From Sphingobium lactosutens (GTDB taxonomy: Bacteria; Pseudomonadota; Alphaproteobacteria; Sphingomonadales; Sphingomonadaceae), in NCBI RefSeq assembly GCF_013393185.1, contig NZ_QJQX01000037.1:220046-284045 (forward strand): a DNA stretch of 64,000 nucleotides, written 5' to 3'. The notes under the pieces were generated by a model that was not told the origin of the DNA, ran no database searches, and was given only the letters and a program-made list of their open reading frames with translations. Below are positions 38,571 to 47,278 of the stretch, in pieces. The translations under genes were made by a program, and so were the position numbers. Each line of letters opens with the position of its first letter. The stretch's first letter is position 1.

Positions 38571-40079
38571 CTAATCGTTCAACAACGCTGTGACTGTCTT
38601 TGTCTCGGTATAATGGAGGACTCCCTCCTCGCCGACCTCCCGGCCCCAGCCGGATTCCTTGACCCCGCCGAAAGGTGCCGAGGGATCGTTCATCCCGTGC
38701 GTATTGATCCACACCGTTCCGGCCTGAAGCCGGCGCGCCGTGAGATGCGCGCGGGACAAGTCACGGGTCCAGATATTGGCGGCCAGACCATAGCGCGTGT
38801 CGTTGGCCGCCCGCACCACCTCATCCACATCATCGAAGGGCGTGGCAACCAGCACCGGGCCGAAAATCTCCTCGCGCACGATGCTGGCGTCGGCATCGGG
38901 ATTGGCGAAGATCGTCGGCTCGACGAAATAGCCGTCCCGGTCGCCCGTCCCGCCACCGGTGACGAGGTCCGCCCCACTCGCACGTCCCTGCGCGATGAAG
39001 TCCAACACCCGCCCCTGCTGTACCTTCGACACCAGCGGCCCCAGCATCGTATCGGGATCGCGGCCATGGCCCAGCTTAAACGTCTTCGCGGCTTGCGCGA
39101 CGCCGTCCACCACCTTGTCGAACACCGAACGTTCGACATAGAGGCGCGAGGCGGCGAGGCAGACCTGCCCCGAATTGAAGAAGATGGCGAGCGCCGCGCC
39201 CATTGCAGCCTTGTCGAGGTCAGCATCGGCGAAGATCAGCGAAGGCGATTTCCCGCCCAGTTCCAGCGTGACACGCTTCAGATCCTTCGCCGCCGTCTGG
39301 ACGATCTGCTTGCCCACGCGGGTCGATCCGGTGAAGGCGATCTTGTCGATCCCGGGATGTTCGACCAGCGCCTGCCCTGCTTCATGCCCATAACCGGTGA
39401 CGACGTTCAGCACACCCTCGGGCAGCCCTGCTTCCAGCGCCAGTTCGGCTAGGCGCAACGCCGTCAACGGCGTGACTTCGGACGGCTTCAGGACGATGGT
39501 GCATCCCGCCGCCAGCGCGGAAGCGACTTTCCAGGCCGCCATCGCCAGCGGATAGTTCCACGGCACGATCTGGCCGACGACACCGATCGGCTCGCGCACC
39601 GAATAGCTGTGATATTGGCGGCCATCGCCCGAAATCGGGTTCACCTGCCCGTAGAGCTTCGACGTCCAGCCGGCCATGTAGCGGAAGATGTCGACCGCGG
39701 CGGGCACGTCCACCGCCAGCGCATGGTGCACCGCCTTGCCATTGTCGTAGCTTTCCAGCAGCGCCAGTTCCTGGTCATTATCTTCAATCTTGCGCGCGAT
39801 CGCCTCGATGATCCTGCCGCGATCAAGCGGCCGCATCCGCGCCCATGCGGCGGACTCGAATGCGGCGCGCGCCTTCGTCACGGCGCGATCCACATCCGCC
39901 GCCGTCCCCGCCGGGACCCTGGCGAACACCTGCCCGGTCGCCGGGTCTTCCACATCGATCGTGCGACCGTCCCCGGCCGCTTCCCATGCTCCGCCGATCA
40001 GCATCTTCTGCTGTGGCAGGCGGACCTCATGCCCCTTCTCGCCATGCACTCCGGCGGCGATCGTTGAGGGTGCATTCAT
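38571..40079 (-). CDS. NAD(P)-dependent aldehyde dehydrogenase (BADH/phenylacetaldehyde DH-like)
   Basis: The 502-aa ALDH oxidises an aldehyde to an acid. The catalytic Cys is in FFNSGQVCLAASRLYVE (about residue 303) and the general-base Glu in VTLELGGKSPSLIF (about 269). The NAD loop reads FTGSTRVGKQIV. The C-terminal GGVKESGWGREVGEEGVLHY is typical of the betaine/aromatic aldehyde group. It lies downstream of the TonB receptor and P450 genes on the same strand, across a gap with a palindromic hairpin. That suggests it takes the aldehyde formed from the P450 product by the zinc alcohol dehydrogenase; this pathway link is inferred. Confidence 0.93.
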   Translation of the reverse strand: MNAPSTIAAGVHGEKGHEVRLPQQKMLIGGAWEAAGDGRTIDVEDPATGQVFARVPAGTAADVDRAVTKARAAFESAAWARMRPLDRGRIIEAIARKIEDNDQELALLESYDNGKAVHHALAVDVPAAVDIFRYMAGWTSKLYGQVNPISGDGRQYHSYSVREPIGVVGQIVPWNYPLAMAAWKVASALAAGCTIVLKPSEVTPLTALRLAELALEAGLPEGVLNVVTGYGHEAGQALVEHPGIDKIAFTGSTRVGKQIVQTAAKDLKRVTLELGGKSPSLIFADADLDKAAMGAALAIFFNSGQVCLAASRLYVERSVFDKVVDGVAQAAKTFKLGHGRDPDTMLGPLVSKVQQGRVLDFIAQGRASGADLVTGGGTGDRDGYFVEPTIFANPDADASIVREEIFGPVLVATPFDDVDEVVRAANDTRYGLAANIWTRDLSRAHLTARRLQAGTVWINTHGMNDPSAPFGGVKESGWGREVGEEGVLHYTETKTVTALLND

Positions 40080-40148
40080 GGGCCATGTCTCCAGTTGAGA
40101 AGAAGGAGCCGCGCCCGCCTTTCAAGACGCGGCCCAGGGGGAGCAGAA

Positions 40149-40192
40149 GCGATTTCAAATCAGATGGACCCATCTGATGAGTCGGAAATCGC
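40149..40192. repeat. Palindromic element downstream of the TonB receptor
   Basis: GCGATTTC (40149-40156) pairs with GAAATCGC (40185-40192), and inside ATCAGATGG (40159-40167) pairs perfectly with CCATCTGAT (40170-40178). No T-run follows. The two-part stem looks like a dispersed palindrome or a weak terminator between the receptor and the aldehyde dehydrogenase gene. Confidence 0.6.
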
Positions 40193-40205
40193 GTTAAAAC
40201 AAAGG

Positions 40206-42572
40206 CTAGAAGCGAGCCGACAGGGTCGCGCCAAAGGTGCGCGGCCGTCCCGCGAACCGCACCGTCGTGTCGGTGATGCGCGTGGCGTTGGACCAGTAAT
40301 AGATGTTGCCCAGGTTCCGCACGAAGGCGCTGATCTTGTAGCGTTTGTCGTCGAAAGACAGGCCGGCGCGCAGGTCGATCAAGGTATAATCCTCGATCGT
40401 CAGCCCACCCTGCGCCGTCAGATCCGCAGACGGGGTCGCGCGGGCATTACCCAACACGGCCTTGGTATCGCTCTGGAAATTCAGGTTTGCGCCGACGAAC
40501 GCCTCGATATCGTCGCTCAATGCCCAATCATATTGGGCGTCGGTTACGATCTGGAATTTGGGCGTATAGGGAAAGGCCGATCCGCCAAAGTCCAGCTGGT
40601 TGCCATAGCTGTCATAATTGACGAAGCTCCCCTTTATCTTCGTGTCGAGATAGGTCGCGCCGATACTGACGCGCAGGCCGTCGGTTGGCGCCAGGTCGAG
40701 CTGCAGTTCCGCGCCCTGCACGCGCGATTTGGGCACGTTGACCAGCGCCTCCAGCGGCCCGAACACATCGGGATTGGCGATGACGCGGCCCTTCAACTGC
40801 TTGTCGCTATAGTCATAATAGAAGAGCGCACCGTTGATCTGGGCGGTGTTGTCCAGCAGCGTCAGTTTGGTCCCCAGTTCATAGGCTGTCACCGATTCCT
40901 GCGTCACCGGGTTGAACTGGTTGGCGTCGCTGGCCGACAGCAGCGGGAAGCTGCCCGATTTATATCCCTTGCTGACCGAGGCGTAGAGCAACACGTCCCT
41001 GCTCGGCTTGTAATCGATACCCGCACGCCAGGAAACATTATCCTCATTCAGCGAGCGCTGCACCTCTCCAACGGTCAGGGTCGTGCCATCGATCGTCACG
41101 CAGCCGTCGGTCGGAATGTCGATCGCCGGCAAGTTCACCGTACCGCGAATGAAGTTGACCAGATTTTCGATGCCAAAGCCCAGCGCGTTGCCGCGGTCGG
41201 CCGTGCAACCCGCGAAATCAATATTGGTCTTGGTATAGCGCACCCCGGCATGCAGCGTGATGCTGTCGCCGATATCATAGTCCAGATTGGCGAAAACCGC
41301 CTTGTTCACGAACTTCTGCCGAGCATATTGGCTATAGACGAAGAAGGGGATGCCCAGCCCCGCATCGACGAAATTATAGGCCGATGTCGACTGGTCATAG
41401 GGACCGGCGTCATCCTGCTGGTAGGTCTTCTCCCGCGCATAATTGGCGCCGAGAATATAGGTGAGGCCGCCGGTCCTGCCCTGCAACCGCAATTCCTGCG
41501 ACAGCGCCGTGATCTTGCCGGTAGTGTTGTAGAAATAGTCGCGCAGCGCCACGCCATCGGGATCGATGTCCTGGTCGTTATGATATTGCGAATAGCTGGT
41601 GATCGACGTCAGGGTGAGGTCGTCGGTCAGGTCGATGTCGCCGCGGAACGCCGCCGACAAGAACCAATCGTCGCGTTTGGGCTTCTGCTCCGGCGTCCAG
41701 TCGGCGTCACGATTGTTGCGCGGCGCGATCGGATAGGTCGCCAGCGGCCACAGCCGCGCCGGATTGCCCAGCGGCACCACGCCGATCTGCTGCGCCGCCT
41801 GCCCGTCGCTCTTGTCGATGAAGCCGTTGAGATTGAGCGAGAAACGCACCCCGTTCGACGGCTCGAAGTCGAGCAGGATGCGCCCTGTGGTGAAGTTGCG
41901 GTCCCCCAGCTTCTCGTCGCGGGTGTAACTGCGCTGCCACGCCCCGCCCTGCTCGGTACGCACTGCCACCCGCGCCGTCAGCGTGTCGCTGATCGGCCCG
42001 CTGATGAAGCCCCCGCCCGACACCTGCCCGAAACTGTCCACCCCCGCGTCGATCCCGGCCTTGAAGGTCGACGTCGGCTTGGCCGCGATATAGTTGATCG
42101 CGCCGCCGGTCGCGTTGGATCCGAATAAGGTGCCCTGCGGCCCCTTCAGCACCTCGACCCGCTCCAGGTCGAGCGTCGCGCCGCGCGTCATGATCGAAAA
42201 GGGGATCGGCACCTGGTCCTGATAGATGCTGACCGTGGGCTTGGCCGCAAGGCTGGTGTCATAGAAGCCGATGCCCCGCAGCGTGTAGACCGGCGTCGCA
42301 AAGGCGCTTTCGGTATAGTTGAAACCCGGCACGATCTTCACCAGGTCGGCGACATTGGTGATGCCCTGGTTCGCCAGCTTTTCACCCGACGCGGCAGTAA
42401 TCGACAGCGGCACGTCGTTGATCGCCTGTTCGCGCTTCTGCGCGGTGACGATGATGTCGCCCAGACCGGCGGACTGCTGCGTCTGCGGCGCGCCATGCTC
42501 CTGTGCGAAGGCAGGCGATTGCAGCGCCATAATCGAAACGCTTGCGGCCAGCAGGGCTATTGTCTTTTGCAT
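40206..42572 (-). CDS. TonB-dependent outer-membrane receptor
   Basis: The 788-aa protein is an energised outer-membrane importer. It has a signal peptide (IALLAASVSIMALQSPAFAQ, cut after residue 23) and a TonB box-like IIVTAQKREQ. The plug domain runs over about residues 45-155 (VPLSITAASGEKLANQGI, RGATLDLERVEVLKGPQGTL), and the long barrel ends in Phe (ATLSARF). Sphingomonads use many such receptors for hydrophobic carbon sources. It follows the P450 gene at 86 nt, probably in one transcript, and could bring in the P450 substrate. A ribosome site GGAGG is upstream. Confidence 0.95.
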   Translation of the reverse strand: MQKTIALLAASVSIMALQSPAFAQEHGAPQTQQSAGLGDIIVTAQKREQAINDVPLSITAASGEKLANQGITNVADLVKIVPGFNYTESAFATPVYTLRGIGFYDTSLAAKPTVSIYQDQVPIPFSIMTRGATLDLERVEVLKGPQGTLFGSNATGGAINYIAAKPTSTFKAGIDAGVDSFGQVSGGGFISGPISDTLTARVAVRTEQGGAWQRSYTRDEKLGDRNFTTGRILLDFEPSNGVRFSLNLNGFIDKSDGQAAQQIGVVPLGNPARLWPLATYPIAPRNNRDADWTPEQKPKRDDWFLSAAFRGDIDLTDDLTLTSITSYSQYHNDQDIDPDGVALRDYFYNTTGKITALSQELRLQGRTGGLTYILGANYAREKTYQQDDAGPYDQSTSAYNFVDAGLGIPFFVYSQYARQKFVNKAVFANLDYDIGDSITLHAGVRYTKTNIDFAGCTADRGNALGFGIENLVNFIRGTVNLPAIDIPTDGCVTIDGTTLTVGEVQRSLNEDNVSWRAGIDYKPSRDVLLYASVSKGYKSGSFPLLSASDANQFNPVTQESVTAYELGTKLTLLDNTAQINGALFYYDYSDKQLKGRVIANPDVFGPLEALVNVPKSRVQGAELQLDLAPTDGLRVSIGATYLDTKIKGSFVNYDSYGNQLDFGGSAFPYTPKFQIVTDAQYDWALSDDIEAFVGANLNFQSDTKAVLGNARATPSADLTAQGGLTIEDYTLIDLRAGLSFDDKRYKISAFVRNLGNIYYWSNATRITDTTVRFAGRPRTFGATLSARF

Positions 42573-42657
42573 GTCAGGCTCCTCCCATATTGCCCGGATA
42601 TTCTACCCTCGGGCATTGTCCCGGCCCCGCCTGCGCGGTGTTCCGGCTTCTGAAAAT

Positions 42658-43959
42658 TCAGGCTTTCCTGAAACGGATCGGCAGCGCCTTGTAGCCGCCG
42701 ACGAAATTGGTCTCGACCAGTCGCGGATCGCCGGCCATCTCGACCGATTCCAGATGCGGCAGCAGTTCCTCGAACAGGATGCGCATCTCCAGCTTGGCCA
42801 GATGCTGGCCCAGGCACATATGCGGGCCGAAGCCGAAGGCGATATGCGGGTTGGGCGATCGGCTGATGTCGAACCGATCCGCGTCGGCGAACACATCCTC
42901 ATCCCGGTTCCCGGACGGATAGCAGATCATCAGCCGCTCCATCGCGCGGATGTCCATGCCGCGCACCTGCGTATCGGCGATAGCGTTGCGCATGAAATGC
43001 TTGACCGGGCTGGTCCAGCGGATCGCTTCATCGACCAGGCCGGGGATCAGCGACGGATCGGCCTTCACCTTCGCCCAATTCTCCGGATAGACCATCATGC
43101 CGTGCAACCCGCCGGCCGTGGACGATGACGTCGTGTCATGCCCAGCCGTGGCGATCGCGACATAATAGCCGTTCGCCTCGTTACGCGGGATCGGCGCGCC
43201 GTTGATCCGCGAATTGGCGATCAGCGACAACAGGTCGTCGGTCGGCTGTTCGCGCCGCTGCGCGCTCAACCTGTCGAAATAGGTGTAGAAATCCTCGATC
43301 GAGGCGGCCCATTGCCTGGCTGCAACCACTGGGTCCGCCGCCATTTCCGGCCGCTGCTCCTCGGGATCATGGACGCCGAAAAATTCCTGCGTCAGCTTCA
43401 GCATCTTCGGCTCGTCTTCTGGCGGCACGCCGAAGAGCGTCATGATGACGCGCAGCGGATAATGGAGCGCGAAGTCGCGGACAAAGTCGCATTCCCCGTC
43501 GAAGCTCAGCAGATTGTCGACCGACTGGCGCGCCAGCACCCGAATCTGCTCCTCCAGCTTGCTGATCTTGCCGGGCAGGAACCAGTTGGAGGTCAGCGTG
43601 CGGTAGGACGCATGTTCGGGCGGATCCATATAGGTCAGCGACGATAATATGCGCAGTGACCCGCCATTGATCTCGCGGGTAAAGGCGTCGGACGCCTGGT
43701 CGTTCAGCACTGGATTATGGTCGGCATTGTGGAACAGCTTGGCGTTGCGCTCCACTTCCTTGATGTCGGCATGTCTGGTGACGATCCAGAGCGGGTCATA
43801 GCCCGGCACCTGCGCGATCCCCAGCGGCATATGCTCACGCAGCCATTTGAACGCGCCATAGATTGTCGCGTCGTCGGTATAGCTTCTGGGCGCGATCACG
43901 ATCCGCGCAATGTCGTCGGGAATGATCGGACGCGTGTCTGCATCCAGCGAAATCGCCAT
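42658..43959 (-). CDS. Cytochrome P450, CYP108-like
   Basis: The 433-aa soluble bacterial P450 has the I-helix AGHDTTSSS (oxygen activation), the E-x-x-R motif EAIRW and the haem loop FGFGPHMCLGQHLAKLE with the Cys ligand. The stretch LVDEAIRWTSPVKHFMR and the end VETNFVGGYKALPIRFRKA recall CYP108 (P450terp, terpineol hydroxylase; CYP108D1 of Novosphingobium binds aromatic hydrocarbons). This is from memory, not a search. No ferredoxin or ferredoxin reductase gene adjoins, so its electron donor is elsewhere. It heads P450-TonB receptor-aldehyde dehydrogenase and is divergent from the zinc alcohol dehydrogenase. Confidence 0.93.
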   Translation of the reverse strand: MAISLDADTRPIIPDDIARIVIAPRSYTDDATIYGAFKWLREHMPLGIAQVPGYDPLWIVTRHADIKEVERNAKLFHNADHNPVLNDQASDAFTREINGGSLRILSSLTYMDPPEHASYRTLTSNWFLPGKISKLEEQIRVLARQSVDNLLSFDGECDFVRDFALHYPLRVIMTLFGVPPEDEPKMLKLTQEFFGVHDPEEQRPEMAADPVVAARQWAASIEDFYTYFDRLSAQRREQPTDDLLSLIANSRINGAPIPRNEANGYYVAIATAGHDTTSSSTAGGLHGMMVYPENWAKVKADPSLIPGLVDEAIRWTSPVKHFMRNAIADTQVRGMDIRAMERLMICYPSGNRDEDVFADADRFDISRSPNPHIAFGFGPHMCLGQHLAKLEMRILFEELLPHLESVEMAGDPRLVETNFVGGYKALPIRFRKA

Positions 43960-44001
43960 GAAACTACCCTCTCCCTGCTACGCCGTCTCGGGACACTTGC
44001 G

Positions 44002-44023
44002 TATTACGTATGCCTATTACGTA
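44002..44023 (-). promoter_or_regulatory. Candidate MerR-type motif upstream of the P450 gene
   Basis: Two direct copies of TATTACGTA (44002-44010 and 44015-44023) are separated by TGCC, 43-64 nt upstream of the P450 start. The core TACGTATGCCTATTACG aligns with sites before merR (46 kb) and the 47-kb Rieske gene. Confidence 0.4.
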
Positions 44024-44055
44024 GTTGTGGACAAGCGGAGTCGTCAATCGTAAAA

Positions 44056-44070
44056 AGCGGTCGGACCATT
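44056..44070. promoter_or_regulatory. Weaker FadR-type site (site G) in the P450-ADH promoter
   Basis: AGCGGTCGGACCATT matches the AATGG-N5-CCATT pattern at 8 of 10 fixed positions, with core CGGTCGGACCA at 44058-44068. It lies between the divergent P450 and zinc alcohol dehydrogenase genes. An adjoining inverted repeat CCATTCA/TGAATGG (44066-44084) overlaps it. Confidence 0.4.
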
Positions 44071-44180
44071 CAGCCTTTGAATGGCGGGAATCGACGGAAA
44101 CTCAGCCTCTACGAACGAAAATGCCGCAATACCGTCCCCAAAACTGAATGATCGCCCAAAGATTGAATAGGAGGATGACC

Positions 44181-45284
44181 ATGGAAGTGCAGGCAGCCGT
44201 CGCCCGGACCCCCGGCGGCGATTTCACGCTCGAACGACTGACCCTGTCCGACATCCGCGCCGACGAGGTGCGGGTTAGGATCGTCGCGACGGGTCTGTGC
44301 CACACCGATATCGTCGTGCGCGACCAGTTGCTGCCGACGCCGCTGCCCGCGGTGCTCGGCCATGAAGGCGCCGGCATCATCGAGGCGATCGGCGCGGACG
44401 TCACCTCGGTTGCGGTCGGCGATCCTGTCGTGCTGGGCTTCGCCGCCTGCCGAGAATGCCCTCAGTGTCTGGCGGGCGAACCGGCCTATTGCCGCGATTT
44501 CGCTGCGCTGAATTTCGGCGGGTGCCGCGCCGATAGATCGACCTGCCTGCATGACGGGAGCGCGCCGGTCAGCAGCCATTTCTTCGGACAATCCTCCTTC
44601 GCCACCTACGCCATCGTCGCCGCGCGCAACGTGGTGAAGGTACCCGCCGACGCACCGCTCGATCTGCTTGGTCCCCTCGGCTGCGGCATCATGACCGGTG
44701 CGGGCGCGGTGATGAAGGCGCTGAAATTGCAGGAGGGCGAAACCATCCTGATCACCGGAGGCGGCCCCGTCGGCCTCAGCGCCGTCATGGCGGCCAGAGC
44801 TTCGGGCGCAAGCGCCATCATCGTCGCCGATCCGTTGGAAAGTCGCCGCGCCATGGCGCTGGACCTGGGCGCCACCCATGTCATCGACGTGACGGCGGGC
44901 GATATAGCGGAGCAGTTGCGCGCCATCGTGCCGCCGGGCGTGCATTGCGTACTGGACACGTCGGGCGCGGTTCCCGCGATAGAAGCGGGCGTCGCGGTGC
45001 TCGGTCCACTCGGCCGCCTCGCCATCGTCGGCGTGCCCAAGGCGCCGGATGCCGCGATCAGCCTCAACATCCTGCACCTGCTATCGCTGGGCATCTCGGT
45101 CTGCGGCGTGACCGAAGGCAATGCCGATCCTCAGACCTTCCTGCCCGAACTGATCGCCCTCAATGCACAGGGCCTGTTTCCGTTCGAAAAACTGATGACA
45201 CGCTATCGGCTGGCGGACATCAACCAGGCGATCACCGACCAGCATGAAGGCCGCTGCGTCAAGGCCGTGCTGACGATGGCTTGA
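44181..45284 (+). CDS. Zinc-dependent alcohol dehydrogenase (aryl/benzyl alcohol type)
   Basis: The 367-aa MDR enzyme oxidises an alcohol with NAD+. Catalytic zinc ligands are in GLCHTDIVV (Cys about residue 39) and GHEGAGIIEAIG (His-Glu about 61). The four structural-zinc Cys are seen in CRECPQCLAGEPAYC (about 91-105). The NAD loop is ITGGGPVGLSAVMAA. It resembles the benzyl alcohol dehydrogenase group. AGGAGG precedes ATG 44181 by 6 nt, so ATG 44175 and the farther upstream start are less likely. It is divergent from the P450 gene and could oxidise the P450's alcohol product. The 3' end overlaps merR by 26 nt. Confidence 0.93.
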   Translation: MEVQAAVARTPGGDFTLERLTLSDIRADEVRVRIVATGLCHTDIVVRDQLLPTPLPAVLGHEGAGIIEAIGADVTSVAVGDPVVLGFAACRECPQCLAGEPAYCRDFAALNFGGCRADRSTCLHDGSAPVSSHFFGQSSFATYAIVAARNVVKVPADAPLDLLGPLGCGIMTGAGAVMKALKLQEGETILITGGGPVGLSAVMAARASGASAIIVADPLESRRAMALDLGATHVIDVTAGDIAEQLRAIVPPGVHCVLDTSGAVPAIEAGVAVLGPLGRLAIVGVPKAPDAAISLNILHLLSLGISVCGVTEGNADPQTFLPELIALNAQGLFPFEKLMTRYRLADINQAITDQHEGRCVKAVLTMA

Positions 45285-46002
45285 CCGTCTCGTCGGGGCG
45301 ATCCGTTTCCTTGCCGGCGCGGATCGCCTCGACATGGCGGAAAAAGGCGCGCTGGCGCATCAGGCCGAAGAAATCGAGCATCAGCGGCAGCGCATGTTCC
45401 ACCATGGTCGCGGCCTCGTCCACGTCGATATGCCCCTCCACCCGCTCCATGAAGGTCGTCGCCTCCCACCGCCCGACAAAGTCCGCCGCTTCGGTGTAGA
45501 AGCCCAATATCTCCGGCGTATAGTCCAACCGCTGGTCGAAACCAGCCTTGCGCATGTCGCCCCAGATACGCACCAGATGGGCACAGGTGATGCTGAGCGC
45601 CTCGCCCTGATCGGTGTCGATGATGTCGAGGATGCCGATCTTCGCCAGCGTGCGGGCATCCTCCGCAGCATCGGGGTAACGATCCAGCAGCGACGCGATC
45701 ATCACCGGCGGGCCGTCCACGCCGACGCGGTGCGCGACCAGTTGCTCCAGCTGGTCGAACGCGCTGGCCTCCACCCGGCCATCGGTCCCCTCGCCGCCAA
45801 TGATCGCCTTGATCTGCCCCAGCGTCAGCCGGTTCTCACGCTGCAACCGCCGCACCGCCAGGATCGCCTGCACATGCTCCTCGCCATAGTCGGCGACGGT
45901 CTTGCGCGGGCGGGCAGGCTCGGGGATCAGCCCCTCGCGCAGATAGACGCGGATCGTCTCGCGATGGACCCCGGTCCGTTCCTCCAACTCCCGCATCTTC
46001 AT
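45259..46002 (-). CDS. MerR-family regulator with a large C-terminal domain
   Basis: The 247-aa protein starts with the MerR HTH: MRELEERTGVHRETIRVYLREGLIPEP (residues about 3-29) and the wing YGEEHVQAILAVRRLQRENRLTLGQIKAI. MerR proteins usually bind as dimers and twist the promoter between -35 and -10. The remaining 165 residues, mostly helical, are probably the ligand domain and carry no Cys cluster, so a metal sensor is unlikely. It lies downstream of the Rieske gene. A motif upstream of merR is shared with the P450 and Rieske promoters, so it may regulate all three; this is inferred. Confidence 0.88.
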   Translation of the reverse strand: MKMRELEERTGVHRETIRVYLREGLIPEPARPRKTVADYGEEHVQAILAVRRLQRENRLTLGQIKAIIGGEGTDGRVEASAFDQLEQLVAHRVGVDGPPVMIASLLDRYPDAAEDARTLAKIGILDIIDTDQGEALSITCAHLVRIWGDMRKAGFDQRLDYTPEILGFYTEAADFVGRWEATTFMERVEGHIDVDEAATMVEHALPLMLDFFGLMRQRAFFRHVEAIRAGKETDRPDETVKPSSARP

Positions 46003-46051
46003 GACATGGCTACAGCATGGCGGAACGGACAGGGCAACCCGCTATGTTACT

Positions 46052-46072
46052 TATATACGCAAGGCTATATCG
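46052..46072 (-). promoter_or_regulatory. Candidate MerR-type motif upstream of merR
   Basis: The core TACGCAAGGCTATATCG lies 50-70 nt upstream of the merR start and just below the Rieske stop. It aligns with the P450 site at TACGyAwGsCTATwwCG. It would allow autoregulation. Confidence 0.4.
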
Positions 46073-46073
46073 T

Positions 46074-47117
46074 TCAGGCGGCGACCTTGCCGCCCTCCTC
46101 CGCCTCCTGCATCGCGCTCAGCACGCGGCGTGCCTGATTGACCGCACCGTCGCTGGCGATGCCGACAAAGGGCCGTTCCGGCTCGTCGTCGATGCGCGCC
46201 TGCTGCGCCTGCAACGTTTCCTCATCCTCGGTGATGGTGTCGTAAAACTGGTCGAACAGCACATCCGGCACGCCGCTTTCCCTGGGCGCGGTGGTGCAGA
46301 TTGTCCAGAGATAATGGCTGGTCGTCTCCGTCTCCGGCGTGATGAAATGGTTGTTGGCCAGCATGAAGCCATTGTCGCGCTTGCCTTCATAGGCCCCCGT
46401 GCCGACATCGCAGCCACCCGCATTGACGCGGCAGGTCATGCCTATGCCAGGTTCGAAGCGAACCTCCTGCCAGCGGTCGACCCGCCCCTTGAAGCCGCCC
46501 GCGTCGATATAGGATTTGGGCGGCACCGAATTGGGCATCTTGCGCAGCAGCGTCACCTTGCGCCCGTCAAACTCGACCTTGGTGTCGGCGCTATAATGCT
46601 GTTCCGGGTTCCCGCCGATCGTCCGCGCATGGATGTAGGGCACATGGGTCAGGTCCATGATATTGTCGATGATCAGTTGCCAGTTGGCCTTGACCGGGAA
46701 ATTATAGGGTCGCCACGTCCAGGCCGGATCATTATGTTCCGGGCTGTCGACGATGATCGATGGATCGGCCAGCGCCGGTTCGCCCATCCATATCCAGATC
46801 AGATGGTCCTTCTCCACCACCGGATAGTGGCGGACGTTGGCGGAGGCGGGAATGCGCGCCTGGTTGGGGATACGGGTACAGGTGCCCTTCCCGTTGAACT
46901 CGACCCCATGATAGCAGCAGCGGATGACGTCGCCATCGACATGGCCGGCGGACAGCGGCATGGCGCGATGGCTGCACCGATCCTCCAGCGCGGCGATCTC
47001 GCCACTTTCGGTGCGGAACAGCACGACCGCCTTGTTCAGATATTTGCGGCCCAGCGTCTTGCCCGGTTCGATATCGGCGGCGAAGGCGGCCACATACCAG
47101 GCGTTATAAATGAACAT
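46074..47117 (-). CDS. Rieske non-haem iron oxygenase, VanA/DdmC-like
   Basis: The 347-aa oxygenase subunit starts MFIYNAWYVAAFAADIEPGK, like vanillate O-demethylase. The Rieske ligands are CSHRAMPLSAGH (about residues 48-59) and CCYHGVEFN (about 67-75). The iron site is NIMDLTHVPYIHART, with two His. Substrates of this group include methoxylated aromatics and related ring compounds. No reductase adjoins. It is flanked by an SDR upstream and merR downstream on the same strand, so SDR-Rieske-MerR may be one transcript, although a candidate promoter site lies between SDR and Rieske. Confidence 0.91.
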   Translation of the reverse strand: MFIYNAWYVAAFAADIEPGKTLGRKYLNKAVVLFRTESGEIAALEDRCSHRAMPLSAGHVDGDVIRCCYHGVEFNGKGTCTRIPNQARIPASANVRHYPVVEKDHLIWIWMGEPALADPSIIVDSPEHNDPAWTWRPYNFPVKANWQLIIDNIMDLTHVPYIHARTIGGNPEQHYSADTKVEFDGRKVTLLRKMPNSVPPKSYIDAGGFKGRVDRWQEVRFEPGIGMTCRVNAGGCDVGTGAYEGKRDNGFMLANNHFITPETETTSHYLWTICTTAPRESGVPDVLFDQFYDTITEDEETLQAQQARIDDEPERPFVGIASDGAVNQARRVLSAMQEAEEGGKVAA

Positions 47118-47166
47118 GCGACTCTCCTTACCCTGGCCGATGACGTGCCGGCCCCATTTGATCTTG

Positions 47167-47180
47167 TACGTAAGCTATGC
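47167..47180 (-). promoter_or_regulatory. Candidate MerR-type motif upstream of the Rieske gene
   Basis: TACGTAAGCTATGC lies 50-63 nt upstream of the Rieske start and matches the other two sites with one gap. This is the weakest of the three. Confidence 0.3.
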
Positions 47181-47278
47181 ACCACGCGTCTCGCCCGCCA
47201 ATCGCTATGCGTTAATGCCATAAGATAAGCGGGATGAGCGATAAGATTAGCGGACCGATCCGCCCGACTCCCCTGACG

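Noticed and set aside
44066..44084. CCATTCA-N5-TGAATGG as a separate operator
   Set aside because: It overlaps weak site G, occurs once, and cannot be told from chance in this short gap.
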